Source: an uncultured Phenylobacterium sp. (GTDB lineage Bacteria; Pseudomonadota; Alphaproteobacteria; Caulobacterales; Caulobacteraceae). Taken from it: a stretch of 15,881 nucleotides of DNA. The DNA lies in the NCBI GenBank assembly GCA_945952175.1, contig CAMFHW010000029.1, positions 1 through 15,881 on the forward strand. The letters are read 5' to 3'. Shown here one piece after another: positions 1-7,061 of this stretch. How positions within the stretch are numbered: position 1 is the stretch's first letter; each line of letters starts with the position of its first letter. A program made the translations under genes and the position numbers. The notes under the pieces are model-generated. The model searched no databases, was not told the DNA's origin, and saw nothing but the letters and a program-made list of their open reading frames with translations.

Positions 1-357
1 ATCCTGGCCTCGCCAGCCGACGAGACGCCGTCGGATCCCGTCGACGCCGCCCCCGACGAGATGGATATCGCCATCTGCGTCGACCGCCTCCAGAACGTCG
101 CCGAGCTTCCGGTCCGCCGCGTCGCGCGATCCTGGGCGGGCCTGCGCACCTTCGCCCCCGACCGCGTGCCGGTCTTCGGCTACGACCCGCGCGCCGAAGG
201 CTTCTTCTGGTATGCGGGCCAGGGCGGCTACGGCATGCAGATCGCGCCCGCCGCCGCCCGCCTCGGCGCCGCCCTGGCGCTCGGCCAGCCCGTCCCCGAC
301 GACATCGCCCGCCACGGCCTCACGGCGGAGGAAGTCTCGCCCGCGCGCTTCGGCTAA
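1..357 (+). CDS. FAD-dependent oxidoreductase (DAO family), C-terminal part
   Basis: The frame is open from base 1 to TAA at 355-357, so the gene starts upstream of the window and only its last 118 codons are seen. The visible part has an SPADETP stretch, then VRRVARSWAGLRTFAPDRVP and, near the end, WYAGQGGYGMQIAPA. These are typical of the C-terminal substrate/FAD region of glycine/D-amino-acid oxidase-like (DAO) flavoproteins, where the GGYG segment closes over the FAD. Such enzymes oxidise amines or amino acids using FAD. The substrate cannot be read from this fragment. No signal peptide can be judged because the N-terminus is missing. A stable hairpin follows directly after the stop and may end the transcript. 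Family assignment is fairly sure; specific function is unknown. Confidence 0.8.
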   Translation: MLASPADETPSDPVDAAPDEMDIAICVDRLQNVAELPVRRVARSWAGLRTFAPDRVPVFGYDPRAEGFFWYAGQGGYGMQIAPAAARLGAALALGQPVPDDIARHGLTAEEVSPARFG

Positions 358-359
358 TC

Positions 360-386
360 TTCCTCCCCTGCGCAGCGGGGGAGGAA
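360..386 (+). terminator. Hairpin after the FAD oxidoreductase gene, terminator- or REP-like
   Basis: Perfect 9-bp arms, TTCCTCCCC (360-368) and GGGGAGGAA (378-386), enclose a 9-nt loop, 3 nt after the stop codon. No T tract follows, so it may be a Rho-independent-like stem or a dispersed REP-type hairpin, which are common after genes in this group. Confidence 0.5.
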
Positions 387-466
387 AAGGTCGGCCGAAA
401 ACCGCTGGCGTTTCGTCACCCAAATCGACCATCTTCCGCCCGCACCACAAAAGGGAAGGGCGCTCC

Positions 467-988
467 ATGGCGATTTCACTCTACGAGGTCAGTGTCACCT
501 CGTTCCTGCAGACGGTCGGCGGCGTGGCCGGCTATCTCGACCGCGGCCTGTCGCACTTCCAGGACAACAACATCGACCCGGAAGAGATCGTCGCGACCCG
601 GCTGTTCCCGGACATGCTGCCCTTCTGGTTCCAGATCGGTTCGGTGGTCCACCACTCGATCGACGCCATCGACGCCTGCAAGGCCGGCGTCTTCTCGCCG
701 GGCGGGCCCCAGCCGCCACTGACCTATGCCGACCTGCAGCGCCTGGTCGCCGACGCCCATACCAGGCTCAAGGCGATCACGCCCGACGAGGTCAACTCGA
801 TGGAAGGCAAGGACATGTTCTTCCAGTTCGGCGAGCGGAAGATGCCGTTCACCGTGGAGGGCTTCCTGATGAGCTTCTCTCTGCCGAACCTGCATTTCCA
901 CGCCACCACCGGCTACGACATCCTGCGCACCAAGGGCGTCCCGCTCGGCAAGCGCGACTATATGGGCCAGCTGCGCCTGAAGATGTGA
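467..988 (+). CDS. DUF1993 domain-containing protein
   Basis: The protein has 173 aa. The ATG at 467 is preceded by the purine-rich AAGGGAAGGG (451-460), whereas the longer upstream frame (to 212) runs antisense-like through the previous gene and the hairpin and is not credible. The protein starts MAISLYEVSVTSFLQTVGG, followed by LSHFQDNNIDPEEIVATRLFPDM, FWFQIGSVVHHS, and near the end LPNLHFHATTGYDILRTKGV. This pattern and length match the DUF1993 family (helical-bundle proteins resembling DinB/YfiT). The family has no established reaction. Conserved His residues (VVHHS and LHFHATT) could bind a metal, by analogy with DinB-like folds; this is inference. There is no signal peptide, so the protein is probably cytosolic. 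It seems to be a single-gene unit ended by the hairpin at 1003-1033. Confidence 0.88.
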   Translation: MAISLYEVSVTSFLQTVGGVAGYLDRGLSHFQDNNIDPEEIVATRLFPDMLPFWFQIGSVVHHSIDAIDACKAGVFSPGGPQPPLTYADLQRLVADAHTRLKAITPDEVNSMEGKDMFFQFGERKMPFTVEGFLMSFSLPNLHFHATTGYDILRTKGVPLGKRDYMGQLRLKM

Positions 989-1002
989 GGTCGCGCTCGA
1001 GA

Positions 1003-1033
1003 GGACCGGAACGCCGTCCCGGCGATCCGGTCC
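1003..1033. terminator. Bidirectional hairpin between convergent genes
   Basis: Arms GGACCGGA (1003-1010) and TCCGGTCC (1026-1033) continue, after one A/A mismatch, into CGCC (1012-1015) and GGCG (1021-1024). The hairpin sits between the convergent DUF1993 and Lrp/AsnC genes and can serve both strands. No clear T tract is seen. Confidence 0.5.
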
Positions 1034-1051
1034 CCGGTCTGCCGCCGTAGC

Positions 1052-1519
1052 CTACACCGGCAGCGTCAGCCCCACCTTGTCCCGCGACATCACCACGCTG
1101 GTGGTGAAGCGCCGGATGTTCGGGTTGTCGAACAGCAGCCGGCGCGTGAAGGCCTCGAAGTCGGCCATGTCGCGCGCGGTGACGATCAGGATGAAGTCCG
1201 CCTGGCCCGTGACGTAGTAGCACTGCTGCACGTTCGGGTCGGCGCGGGCCGCCTCGCGGAAGGCGTTCAGCATGTCCGCCCGCTCCCGCTCCAGCTCCAC
1301 CCCCACCACGAAGCCCATGGCCTGGCCCACCGCGGCCGGATCGACCACGGCCACCTCGGCGGTGATCACGCCCATCTGGCGCAGACGCTTGATACGTCGC
1401 TGCACGGCGGCGGCCGACAGGAACACCTCCGCCCCGATCTCCTCGCCCGTGGCGCGGGCGTCGACCTGAAGCCGGTGCAGGATCTGGCGGTCGAAGTCGT
1501 CGAGGCTCTCGTCGGTCAT
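1052..1519 (-). CDS. Lrp/AsnC-family transcriptional regulator
   Basis: The protein has 155 aa from ATG at 1519; an in-frame TTG at 1537 would add six residues but starts less typically. It begins MTDESLDDFDRQILHRLQVDARATGEEIG, the classic AsnC opening. A winged HTH spans roughly residues 9-60, with recognition helix around SAAAVQRRIKRLRQMGVI. It is followed by a RAM (ligand-binding and oligomerisation) domain with CYYVTGQADFILIVTARDMADFEAF. Length is normal for the family. Lrp/AsnC proteins bind DNA as dimers or octamers and sense amino acids. The gene is divergent from an amino-acid ammonia-lyase-like gene 107 bp away, so a regulatory link to that gene is likely by context. A direct repeat lies in the shared upstream region. 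The ligand is unknown. Confidence 0.92.
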   Translation of the reverse strand: MTDESLDDFDRQILHRLQVDARATGEEIGAEVFLSAAAVQRRIKRLRQMGVITAEVAVVDPAAVGQAMGFVVGVELERERADMLNAFREAARADPNVQQCYYVTGQADFILIVTARDMADFEAFTRRLLFDNPNIRRFTTSVVMSRDKVGLTLPV

Positions 1520-1547
1520 GCCGCATGATGTGGCCAAAGTTCGCGGC

Positions 1548-1575
1548 CTGACAACGCCAGATCGTCTGACAACGC
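1548..1575. promoter_or_regulatory. Direct repeat between the divergent lrp-like and ammonia-lyase genes
   Basis: CTGACAACGC occurs at 1548-1557 and again at 1566-1575, 18 bp apart (just under two helical turns), in the 107-bp divergent intergenic space. It could be an operator for the neighbouring Lrp/AsnC protein or a promoter element (its complement TTGTCAG resembles a minus-strand -35). Nothing else confirms this. Confidence 0.3.
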
Positions 1576-1626
1576 GGCCAGACCGCGTGAAACCTCGCTA
1601 GCCTGCGCTCCAACCTGGAGTGCGGC

Positions 1627-2721
1627 ATGTACCTGAACCTTCACCGGAAACCCTACGAAGCCGCCGACCGCGAGCTGATCGGCATGGCCCACGCCGCCGA
1701 GGCCCTGGCCCTGGTGCGCGCCTGTCCGGCCTATCGCCCGACCACCCTGCTGGCCGCGCCTGGGCTGGCCCGGGAGCTTGGCGTCGGCGCGGTGGAGATC
1801 AAGTGCGAGCAGTCGCGCATGGGGCTCGGCAGCTTCAAGGCGCTGGGCGGCGCCTATGCCGTGGCCCGCCTGATCCTGGAGCACGCCGGCGTCGCGTCCG
1901 GAGATCTGGCCTCGCCCGCCGTCCGTGCGGTGGCCGCCAGCATGACCTTCGTCTGCGCCAGCGCCGGCAATCACGGCCTCTCGGTCGCCGCGGGCGCGCG
2001 GGTCTTCGGAGCCCGCGCCGTGGTGGTCCTCGCCGAGGGCGTGCCTGAGTCCTTCGCCCGGCGCCTGGCCGACCTGGGCGCCACCGTCGTCCGCGCCGGC
2101 GACACCTATGAGGCCAGCGTCGCCCACGCCATCGCCGAGAGCGCGCGCCAGGGCTGGGCCCTGGTCGCCGACAGCTCCTGGCCCGGTTATCTCGACATCC
2201 CGCTCACCGTCATGCGCGGCTATTGCGTCCTGCTGGACGAGGCGGCGCGTGAGCTGGAGGCCACTGGCGGTCCCGCCACCCACATCTTCGTCCAGGCCGG
2301 GGTCGGCGGCCTCGCCGCGCCCACCGCCGCCTATCTGCGCGACCGCTGGGGCGAGGCGATCCGTGTCGTGGTGGTCGAGCCCGCCGGCGCGCCCTGCTTG
2401 CTGGAGAGCGTGCGCCAGGGCGCGCCGGGCCCCATCGCCGGTGGTCCGACCCGGCTCGGCCGGCTCGACTGCCGCGAGCCCTCGCTGCTGGCCTTCCAGC
2501 TCCTCTCGGGCCTGGCCGACGCCTTTCTGCTCATCTCCGACGCGGAGGCCGAGGCCGCCGCCGCGCGCCTCATCCCCGAAGGCGCCGCGCTCTCGCCCTG
2601 CGGCGCGGCCGGCGCGGCGGGCCTGATCCAGGCCGCCCGAGACCCTGCGACCCGCGAGGCCCTGGGGCTCGGCACCCACGCCCGCGTCCTCCTGATCGGA
2701 ACCGAGGTCCCCCAGCCATGA
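1627..2721 (+). CDS. Diaminopropionate ammonia-lyase-like PLP-dependent enzyme
   Basis: The protein has 364 aa, starting at ATG 1627 with GGAG at 1617-1620. It is a fold-type II PLP enzyme: the PLP lysine is K71 in LGSFKALGG, the phosphate/substrate loop is SAGNHG (112-117), and a glycine-rich QAGVGGLA lies at about 223-230. The overall pattern (YRPTTL near residue 37, SSWPGYLDIPLTVMRGY at 183-199) follows diaminopropionate ammonia-lyase (YgeX/DpaL), which splits 2,3-diaminopropionate to pyruvate and ammonia. Compared from memory with the E. coli enzyme, the Asp before WEGY is kept (D182). The Asp in its DGNHG loop is Ala here (A113), so D-isomer activity may be lost or the substrate may differ; a threonine/serine dehydratase-like activity is possible. 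The gene is divergent from the Lrp/AsnC gene, and its stop overlaps the next start (ATGA), so it is translationally coupled to a glutathione transferase. Confidence 0.8.
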   Translation: MYLNLHRKPYEAADRELIGMAHAAEALALVRACPAYRPTTLLAAPGLARELGVGAVEIKCEQSRMGLGSFKALGGAYAVARLILEHAGVASGDLASPAVRAVAASMTFVCASAGNHGLSVAAGARVFGARAVVVLAEGVPESFARRLADLGATVVRAGDTYEASVAHAIAESARQGWALVADSSWPGYLDIPLTVMRGYCVLLDEAARELEATGGPATHIFVQAGVGGLAAPTAAYLRDRWGEAIRVVVVEPAGAPCLLESVRQGAPGPIAGGPTRLGRLDCREPSLLAFQLLSGLADAFLLISDAEAEAAAARLIPEGAALSPCGAAGAAGLIQAARDPATREALGLGTHARVLLIGTEVPQP

Positions 2722-3353
2722 AACTGCTCTACCAGACCCATTCCCCCTATGCCCGCAAGGTGCTCGTCGCCGCCCACGAACTCGGCCTGGCCGACCGGCT
2801 GGAGGTGGTCCACCACGAGACCAGCCCCACCTGGCGCAATGAAGAGGTCTTCGCCCGCAATCCGCTGGGCAAGGTCCCCGTCCTGTTGCTCGACGACGGC
2901 CGGGCCCTGTTCGACTCCAGCCTGATCTGCGAAGTCCTCGACGGCCTCGGGCCGCGCCGGCTCATCCCGCCCGACGGCTGGCCACGCCTGTTCGACCTGC
3001 GCCTCCAGGCCTTGGCCCAGGGCCTCTGCGACGCGGGCATCGCCGTGCGCCATGAGACCGTGCGCCGGCCCGAGCCCTATCGCTATTCCGCCATGCGCGA
3101 CGGCCAGGTCGAGAAGCTGGTCGCCGCCTATGACTTCCTGGAACGGGAGGGCGTCGCGCCGGACGGCTGGCCCGATCCCGCCGGCCCCGCCACCCTCGGC
3201 CAGGTCGCCATCGCCACCGCCCTCGACTGGCTGAGGTTCCGCCGCCTACCGGATTTCGAGCCCGGCCGCCCCGAGCTCTCCGCCTGGTTCCGCGGCTTCG
3301 CGGCGCGCCCGTCCGTGCTGGCGACTCCGCTCGCCGGCGAGACCGTCGATTGA
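2718..3353 (+). CDS. Glutathione S-transferase family protein (first of two)
   Basis: The protein has 211 aa; its ATG overlaps the stop of the preceding PLP enzyme by 4 nt (ATGA), so the two are translated together. The N-terminal thioredoxin-like domain (about 1-78) begins MKLLYQTHSPYARKV, with S9 at the catalytic Ser/Cys position. It has a cis-Pro at P54 in GKVPVLL and the glutathione gamma-glutamyl contact D66-S67 in LFDSSLI. A helical C-terminal domain (about 85-205) follows, with LGQVAIATALDWLRFRRLPDF where GSTs normally carry the ...D/T-ADI...A..L...D motif. Cytosolic GSTs conjugate glutathione to electrophiles or act as thiol reductases or isomerases. The role here is unknown; coupling to an amino-acid lyase suggests a linked detoxification or maleylacetoacetate-isomerase-like step, but this is inference. 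Confidence 0.88.
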   Translation: MKLLYQTHSPYARKVLVAAHELGLADRLEVVHHETSPTWRNEEVFARNPLGKVPVLLLDDGRALFDSSLICEVLDGLGPRRLIPPDGWPRLFDLRLQALAQGLCDAGIAVRHETVRRPEPYRYSAMRDGQVEKLVAAYDFLEREGVAPDGWPDPAGPATLGQVAIATALDWLRFRRLPDFEPGRPELSAWFRGFAARPSVLATPLAGETVD

Positions 3354-3361
3354 GGCCCGCC

Positions 3362-3532
3362 ATGGAGGAACTCACCCGCTCCCAGGGCGACAGGCCGTTC
3401 GGTTGGCTGGAGGCGCTGCGGCGCCTGTTCGCCCGGCGCAGGCGCCGGCCCGCGCCGCGTCCGCGACCTGCGCCCGATCAAAGGCCGCATCTCTTGCCGG
3501 ACGACCTGCACAATCTCGCCGCGCCACGCTAG
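3362..3532 (+). CDS. Small basic hypothetical protein
   Basis: This 56-codon frame starts at ATG 3362, 8 nt after the stop of the first GST. The peptide has an acidic/polar start (MEELTRSQGD), an amphipathic WLEALRRLFARRRRR segment and a proline/arginine-rich middle, and ends LLPDDLHNLAAPR. No family is recognised and there is no clear ribosome binding site upstream. It fills most of the gap between the two GST genes. The Arg-rich middle is what high-GC non-coding DNA often yields, so the protein may not be real. Position in the operon and the ordered tail (LPDDL) argue mildly for it. Confidence 0.35.
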   Translation: MEELTRSQGDRPFGWLEALRRLFARRRRRPAPRPRPAPDQRPHLLPDDLHNLAAPR

Positions 3533-3571
3533 CTTGGCCGCCCAGGTCCGCGCCCAGGAGACCGCGCCGCC

Positions 3572-4210
3572 ATGATGCTGATCGGCCAGTACGACTCGCC
3601 CTTCGTCCGCCGGGTGGCGATCGCGCTCAAGCTCTACCGCATCCCCTTCGAGCACGCGCCCTGGTCCAGCTTCGGCGAGGCCGACAAGATCGCGGGGCAC
3701 AATCCGCTGCGCCGGGTGCCGACCCTGGTGATGGATGACGGCGTGGCCATGATGGACAGCTGGGCCATCCTCGACGCCCTGGATCAGATCGTGGGACCCA
3801 ACGAGGCCCTGATCGCGCCGTCGGGCCCTGACCGCCGCGAGTCCATGCGCCTGCAGGCGCTCGCCGCCGGGGCCGCCGACAAGGGCGTGTCGCTGGTCTA
3901 TGAGCGCGCCTTCCGCGACGAGGCCCTGGAGCACTGGGTGGCTCGCTGCCGCGCCCAGGTGACCGGCGCCTGGGACGCCCTGGAAAAGGCCCGCTCGGCC
4001 CGCTCCGGCCCCTGGCTGTTCGGCGACGAGATCGGCCACGCAGACATCATCCTGGCCACCATGCTGCGTTTCATCTCCGAGGCGCTGGAAGGCGCCTTCG
4101 ACCTGTCCGCCTGGCCGGCGCTCGCTGCGCACTCGGCCCGCGCCGAGGCCCTGCCGGTCTTTCAGGAGATCTGCCAGCCCTACCGCCTCGTGCCGCCCGG
4201 CGAGGGCTGA
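3572..4210 (+). CDS. Glutathione S-transferase family protein (second of two)
   Basis: The protein has 212 aa. AGGAG at 3556-3560 supports ATG 3572 over the adjacent ATG 3575. The N-terminal thioredoxin-like domain opens MMLIGQYDSPFVRRVAIAL, with S9 at the active position. It has a cis-Pro P50 in RRVPTLV and D62-S63 in MMDSWAIL as the glutathione-binding pair. The C-terminal helical domain holds WLFGDEIGHADIILATMLRFI, matching the GST N-capping motif (GHADI). It is distinct in sequence from the first GST, so the two are not a recent duplication. It stands just upstream of the catalase-related/COX-like pair, with a gap of 85 bp. If that pair makes reactive aldehydes from lipid hydroperoxides, a GST would be a fitting detoxifier; this is inference only. 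Confidence 0.9.
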   Translation: MMLIGQYDSPFVRRVAIALKLYRIPFEHAPWSSFGEADKIAGHNPLRRVPTLVMDDGVAMMDSWAILDALDQIVGPNEALIAPSGPDRRESMRLQALAAGAADKGVSLVYERAFRDEALEHWVARCRAQVTGAWDALEKARSARSGPWLFGDEIGHADIILATMLRFISEALEGAFDLSAWPALAAHSARAEALPVFQEICQPYRLVPPGEG

Positions 4211-4220
4211 ACGGCGCCGA

Positions 4221-4251
4221 TTGACTCAACTTGCGGTTCGGCTCCACCTAT
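4221..4251 (+). promoter_or_regulatory. Possible promoter before the catalase-related gene
   Basis: TTGACT at 4221-4226 looks like a -35 box, with a weak ACCTAT 19 bp later (4246-4251). It lies in the 85-bp gap after the GST gene and coincides with the alternative TTG start of the next frame, which I think is a promoter element rather than a start codon. Confidence 0.22.
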
Positions 4252-4295
4252 GGCGCCGGCGCGACGGGGGGGCGCCAACCGGTCGGGGCGTTGTC

Positions 4296-5312
4296 ATGCC
4301 GCAATCCCAGGGCGCCGAACGCATTTCGGACGCCGAACCGAGCCCGTTCGAGACGGTCCCGCCCGGTGAGGCGGCGGCCATCGCCGCGGTCGTCCAGGCC
4401 ATCGAGGCCCAGGTCCGGGCGGGCTTCGCCAAGACCGGCCACGCGATTCGCGACGCCCATCCCAAGATGCACGGCTGCGTCTTCGCCCGCCTGGAGGTCT
4501 CCACCGATCTGCCGGCCGACCTGCGCCGCGGCCTGTTCGCCGAGCCGGGCGCCTACGACGCCTGGGTGCGCTTCTCCAACGGTTCCGGCACGCCCCAGAA
4601 GGACGAGGCCGGCGATGGGCGCGGTATGGCGGTCAAGGTGCTCGGCGTCGCGGGAAGTCCGTCGGGCACGCAGGACTTCGTGATGATCAACCATCCGGCG
4701 TTCTTCGTGCGCAACGCCGCCGACTATGTGGACTTCTCGCGCGCCAAGAACCCGCTGGGCTTCTTCTTTCCGAGCTTCAACCCGTTCCGTTGGCGCCTGC
4801 ATGAGCTTTTCACCGCTCGCGCCATCACCCAGCACGTCGTTTCGAACCCGCTGGACGCCCAGTATTACAGCATGGCGCCGCTGCTGTTCGGCGACATTCC
4901 CTGCAAGGTCTCGGCCCGCCCCGTCGGCCCCGCCTCGGCCTTCGCCGATCGCACCGGCGACGACTTCCTGCGGGCCAATCTCGTCAAGGCGCTGGGGGAG
5001 GGCGACAAGGTCTTCGAGCTCTGCGTCCAGCGCCAGGCCGATCCCGCCGCCATGCCGGTCGAGGACCCGACCATCCCCTGGCCGGAGGACCGCGCGCCCT
5101 TCATGGCCGTCGCGCGCCTGACCATTCCGCGCCAGGTCTTCGCCACGCCCGAGCAGGACGCCTTCGGCGAGAACCTGTCCTTCACCCCCTGGCATGGCCT
5201 TGCGGCCCACCGCCCGCTTGGCGGCATCAACCGGGTCCGGCGCGAGGTCTACGAGACGATCTCGACCCTGCGCCACCAGCTCAACGGCGCGACGCGCCAA
5301 GAACCGACCTGA
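4296..5312 (+). CDS. Catalase-related heme protein, possible fatty-acid hydroperoxide lyase
   Basis: The protein has 338 aa from ATG 4296; an in-frame TTG at 4221 would add 25 arginine-rich residues and is less likely. It is catalase-fold but much shorter than true catalases (about 480 aa or more). Seen in order (numbering from ATG 4296): distal His H59 in HPKMHG; AWVRFSNGSG and GDGRGMAVKV, matching the catalase VRFS...RD.RG.A.K core; the distal Asn N132 in INHPAFFVRN; and, near the C-terminus, R315-x-x-x-Y319 (RREVY), the RxxxY proximal heme tyrosinate motif. Catalase-related proteins of this size include hydroperoxide lyases and allene oxide synthases. One in Nostoc punctiforme acts on the product of an adjacent COX-like 10S-dioxygenase. 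Here too the next gene, 18 nt downstream, is COX-like, so hydroperoxide lyase/isomerase activity is inferred. A plain peroxidase or SrpA-like role is possible. No signal peptide is seen. Confidence 0.88.
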   Translation: MPQSQGAERISDAEPSPFETVPPGEAAAIAAVVQAIEAQVRAGFAKTGHAIRDAHPKMHGCVFARLEVSTDLPADLRRGLFAEPGAYDAWVRFSNGSGTPQKDEAGDGRGMAVKVLGVAGSPSGTQDFVMINHPAFFVRNAADYVDFSRAKNPLGFFFPSFNPFRWRLHELFTARAITQHVVSNPLDAQYYSMAPLLFGDIPCKVSARPVGPASAFADRTGDDFLRANLVKALGEGDKVFELCVQRQADPAAMPVEDPTIPWPEDRAPFMAVARLTIPRQVFATPEQDAFGENLSFTPWHGLAAHRPLGGINRVRREVYETISTLRHQLNGATRQEPT

Positions 5313-5330
5313 CCTGCGTCCGGAGCTCCC

Positions 5331-6890
5331 ATGTCCAATTCCATCTTCGACACCCTGGGCGCCATCGTCGGCGGCGCGATCGACAATTGGGGCTGGGCGG
5401 ACCGCAAGGTGACCGCGCTGGTGATCAACAAGATCGTCGAGTCCACGCGCAATCGGCCCCATCCCTGGAGCACGGCCTCGGACTACACGTCGTGGAAGAG
5501 CCTGACCGACCGCACCTACCAGGCGCGCCACCTGCCGGCCGCCGCGCCGCGGGCGCAGCCGACGCCGGACGCGATCAAGGAGCTGTTCCGCCGCCCCGCC
5601 GGCCAGCAGCTGCTGTCCAAGAAGTCGACCTGCCTGTTCCCGGCCTTCGCGCAATACCTGACCGACGGCTTCATCCGCACCGATCCGCACGCGCGCAACC
5701 GCACGACCTCGAACCACGAGATCGACCTCTGCCCGCTCTACGGGCGCAACGAGGCCCAGACGCTCATCCTGCGCGAACAGTCCCAGGCGGCCGGCCGCAA
5801 GGGTCGGCTGAAGAGCCAGATCGTCAATGGCGAGGAATATCCGCCCTTCCTCTATGAGAGCGACGGCAGCGCCATCAAGGCGGAGTTCGCCGGCCTCGAC
5901 AAACCGCTGCTGGGCCCCTCGGGCGCGCCCGATCCGGCGCCCGAGAAGCTGGCCAGCCTGTTCGCGGTCGGCGGCGACCGGGCCAACGCGACCCCCTTCA
6001 CGGCGATGATGAACGCGCTCTTCCTGCGCGAGCACAATCGGATCGCCGGCGAGCTCGAACGCCGCAATCCGGCCTGGGACGACGAGCGGGTGTTCCAGAC
6101 CGCCCGCAACATCCTGATCCCGCTGTTCATCAAGATCGTGGTCGAGCAGTACATCAACCACATCAGCCCGGCGCCCTTTAACCTGGTCTGCGACCCGTCG
6201 GTCGCCTGGCAGGCCGAATGGAACCGGCCCAACTGGATCACCGCCGAGTTCAGCCTCGTCTATCGCTGGCACTCGCTGATGCCCGACGCGATCAACTGGC
6301 CGGGCGGGCCGATCCCGCTGGCCCAGTTCGGTCTCGACAACCGTCCCCTGCTGCAATCCGGCCTGGTCTCCGCCTTCGCGGCGGCCGCAGCCCAGCCCGC
6401 GGCCTGCCTGGGCGCCTGCAACACCTCCGAGGCGATCATGTGGATCGAGAGTCTCGCCGTGCAGCAGGGGCGCGACAACCGGCTGGACACCTACAACGCC
6501 TATCGCCGCCAGTTCAGCATGGTCCCGGCCGAGACCTTCGCCGACATCTCCAGCGACCCGCACATCCAGGACATTCTCGGCCGCCTCTACCCCACGCCCG
6601 ACGACGTGGAGTTCTATCCCGGCCTGTTCGCCGAGGACCGGGTCGACAAGTCGCCCCTGCCGGGCCTGCTGCTGCAGATGGTCGCCGTCGACGCCTTCTC
6701 CCAGGCCCTCACCAACCCGCTGGTCTCCGAGCACGTCTGGAACGAGGCGACCTTCACGCCCTGGGGCTTCGAACTGATTCAGGAGACCAAGAGCCTGGGC
6801 GACATCATCGTGCGCCAGGGCAGCCCGATCGATCCGCGCAAGATCACCATGACCCAGCCCGGCTGGAGCTACGGCTGGCACATTCCATAG
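5331..6890 (+). CDS. Cyclooxygenase-like heme peroxidase, probable fatty acid dioxygenase
   Basis: The protein has 519 aa, with GGAG at 5322-5325 and ATG 5331. It matches the catalytic domain of animal cyclooxygenases over nearly its whole length. FAQYLTDGFIRTD (106-118) aligns with the COX distal-heme segment, Q108 falling on COX Gln203. LREHNRIAGELERRNPAWDD (232-251) aligns with COX LREHNRV. YRWH (Y311, H314) holds the counterparts of catalytic Tyr385 and proximal heme His388. The C-terminal DAFSQAL places S457 near COX Ser530. EGF domain, signal peptide and disulfide-rich N-terminus are absent, so it should be cytosolic or peripheral. Bacterial relatives oxygenate oleate or linoleate to hydroperoxides. 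The residue at the COX distal His207 position is D112, which is unusual and could change peroxidase activity. It probably works with the catalase-related protein upstream. Substrate is inferred. Confidence 0.9.
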   Translation: MSNSIFDTLGAIVGGAIDNWGWADRKVTALVINKIVESTRNRPHPWSTASDYTSWKSLTDRTYQARHLPAAAPRAQPTPDAIKELFRRPAGQQLLSKKSTCLFPAFAQYLTDGFIRTDPHARNRTTSNHEIDLCPLYGRNEAQTLILREQSQAAGRKGRLKSQIVNGEEYPPFLYESDGSAIKAEFAGLDKPLLGPSGAPDPAPEKLASLFAVGGDRANATPFTAMMNALFLREHNRIAGELERRNPAWDDERVFQTARNILIPLFIKIVVEQYINHISPAPFNLVCDPSVAWQAEWNRPNWITAEFSLVYRWHSLMPDAINWPGGPIPLAQFGLDNRPLLQSGLVSAFAAAAAQPAACLGACNTSEAIMWIESLAVQQGRDNRLDTYNAYRRQFSMVPAETFADISSDPHIQDILGRLYPTPDDVEFYPGLFAEDRVDKSPLPGLLLQMVAVDAFSQALTNPLVSEHVWNEATFTPWGFELIQETKSLGDIIVRQGSPIDPRKITMTQPGWSYGWHIP

Positions 6891-6913
6891 GCCAGAGCGC
6901 TGCGAGCTTCTTG

Positions 6914-6953
6914 CCCTCGCCCCACGAAGTGGGGAGAGGGTAGGGTGAGGGGC
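6914..6953 (-). repeat. REP-like repeat, first copy (inverted)
   Basis: CCCTCGCCCCAC and GTGGGGAGAGGG (6914-6940) form a 12-bp stem with one mismatch, followed by TAGGGTGAGGGGC. Read on the minus strand it starts GCCCCTCACC...CCCTCTCCCC, the same as the plus-strand copy at 7009. This is the dispersed type of short hairpin repeat seen between genes in many alphaproteobacteria. Confidence 0.6.
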
Positions 6954-7008
6954 TTCGTCGCGTAGCGATGAAGGATGCCGCAAGGCGTCAACTGCAACCC
7001 TTGGCGCC

Positions 7009-7049
7009 GCCCCTCACCTCGCCCTCTCCCCCTCGGAGCGGGAGAGGCA
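7009..7049 (+). repeat. REP-like repeat, second copy (direct)
   Basis: GCCCCTCACC, three variable bases, then CCCTCTCCCC and a pairing GGGAGAGG arm repeat the minus-strand reading of the copy at 6914-6953. The two copies face each other across about 55 bp, as in paired REP (BIME-like) elements. Confidence 0.6.
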
Positions 7050-7061
7050 AGAGTCCATGCC

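Noticed and set aside
4221..4295. TTG start adding 25 residues to the catalase-related protein
   Set aside because: The extension is Arg-rich and unlike the family, and the TTGACT there looks more like a -35 box.
4248..6983. 911-codon minus-strand ORF
   Set aside because: It is antisense to the catalase-related and COX-like genes, which have clear family motifs. Long shadow frames are usual at this GC content.
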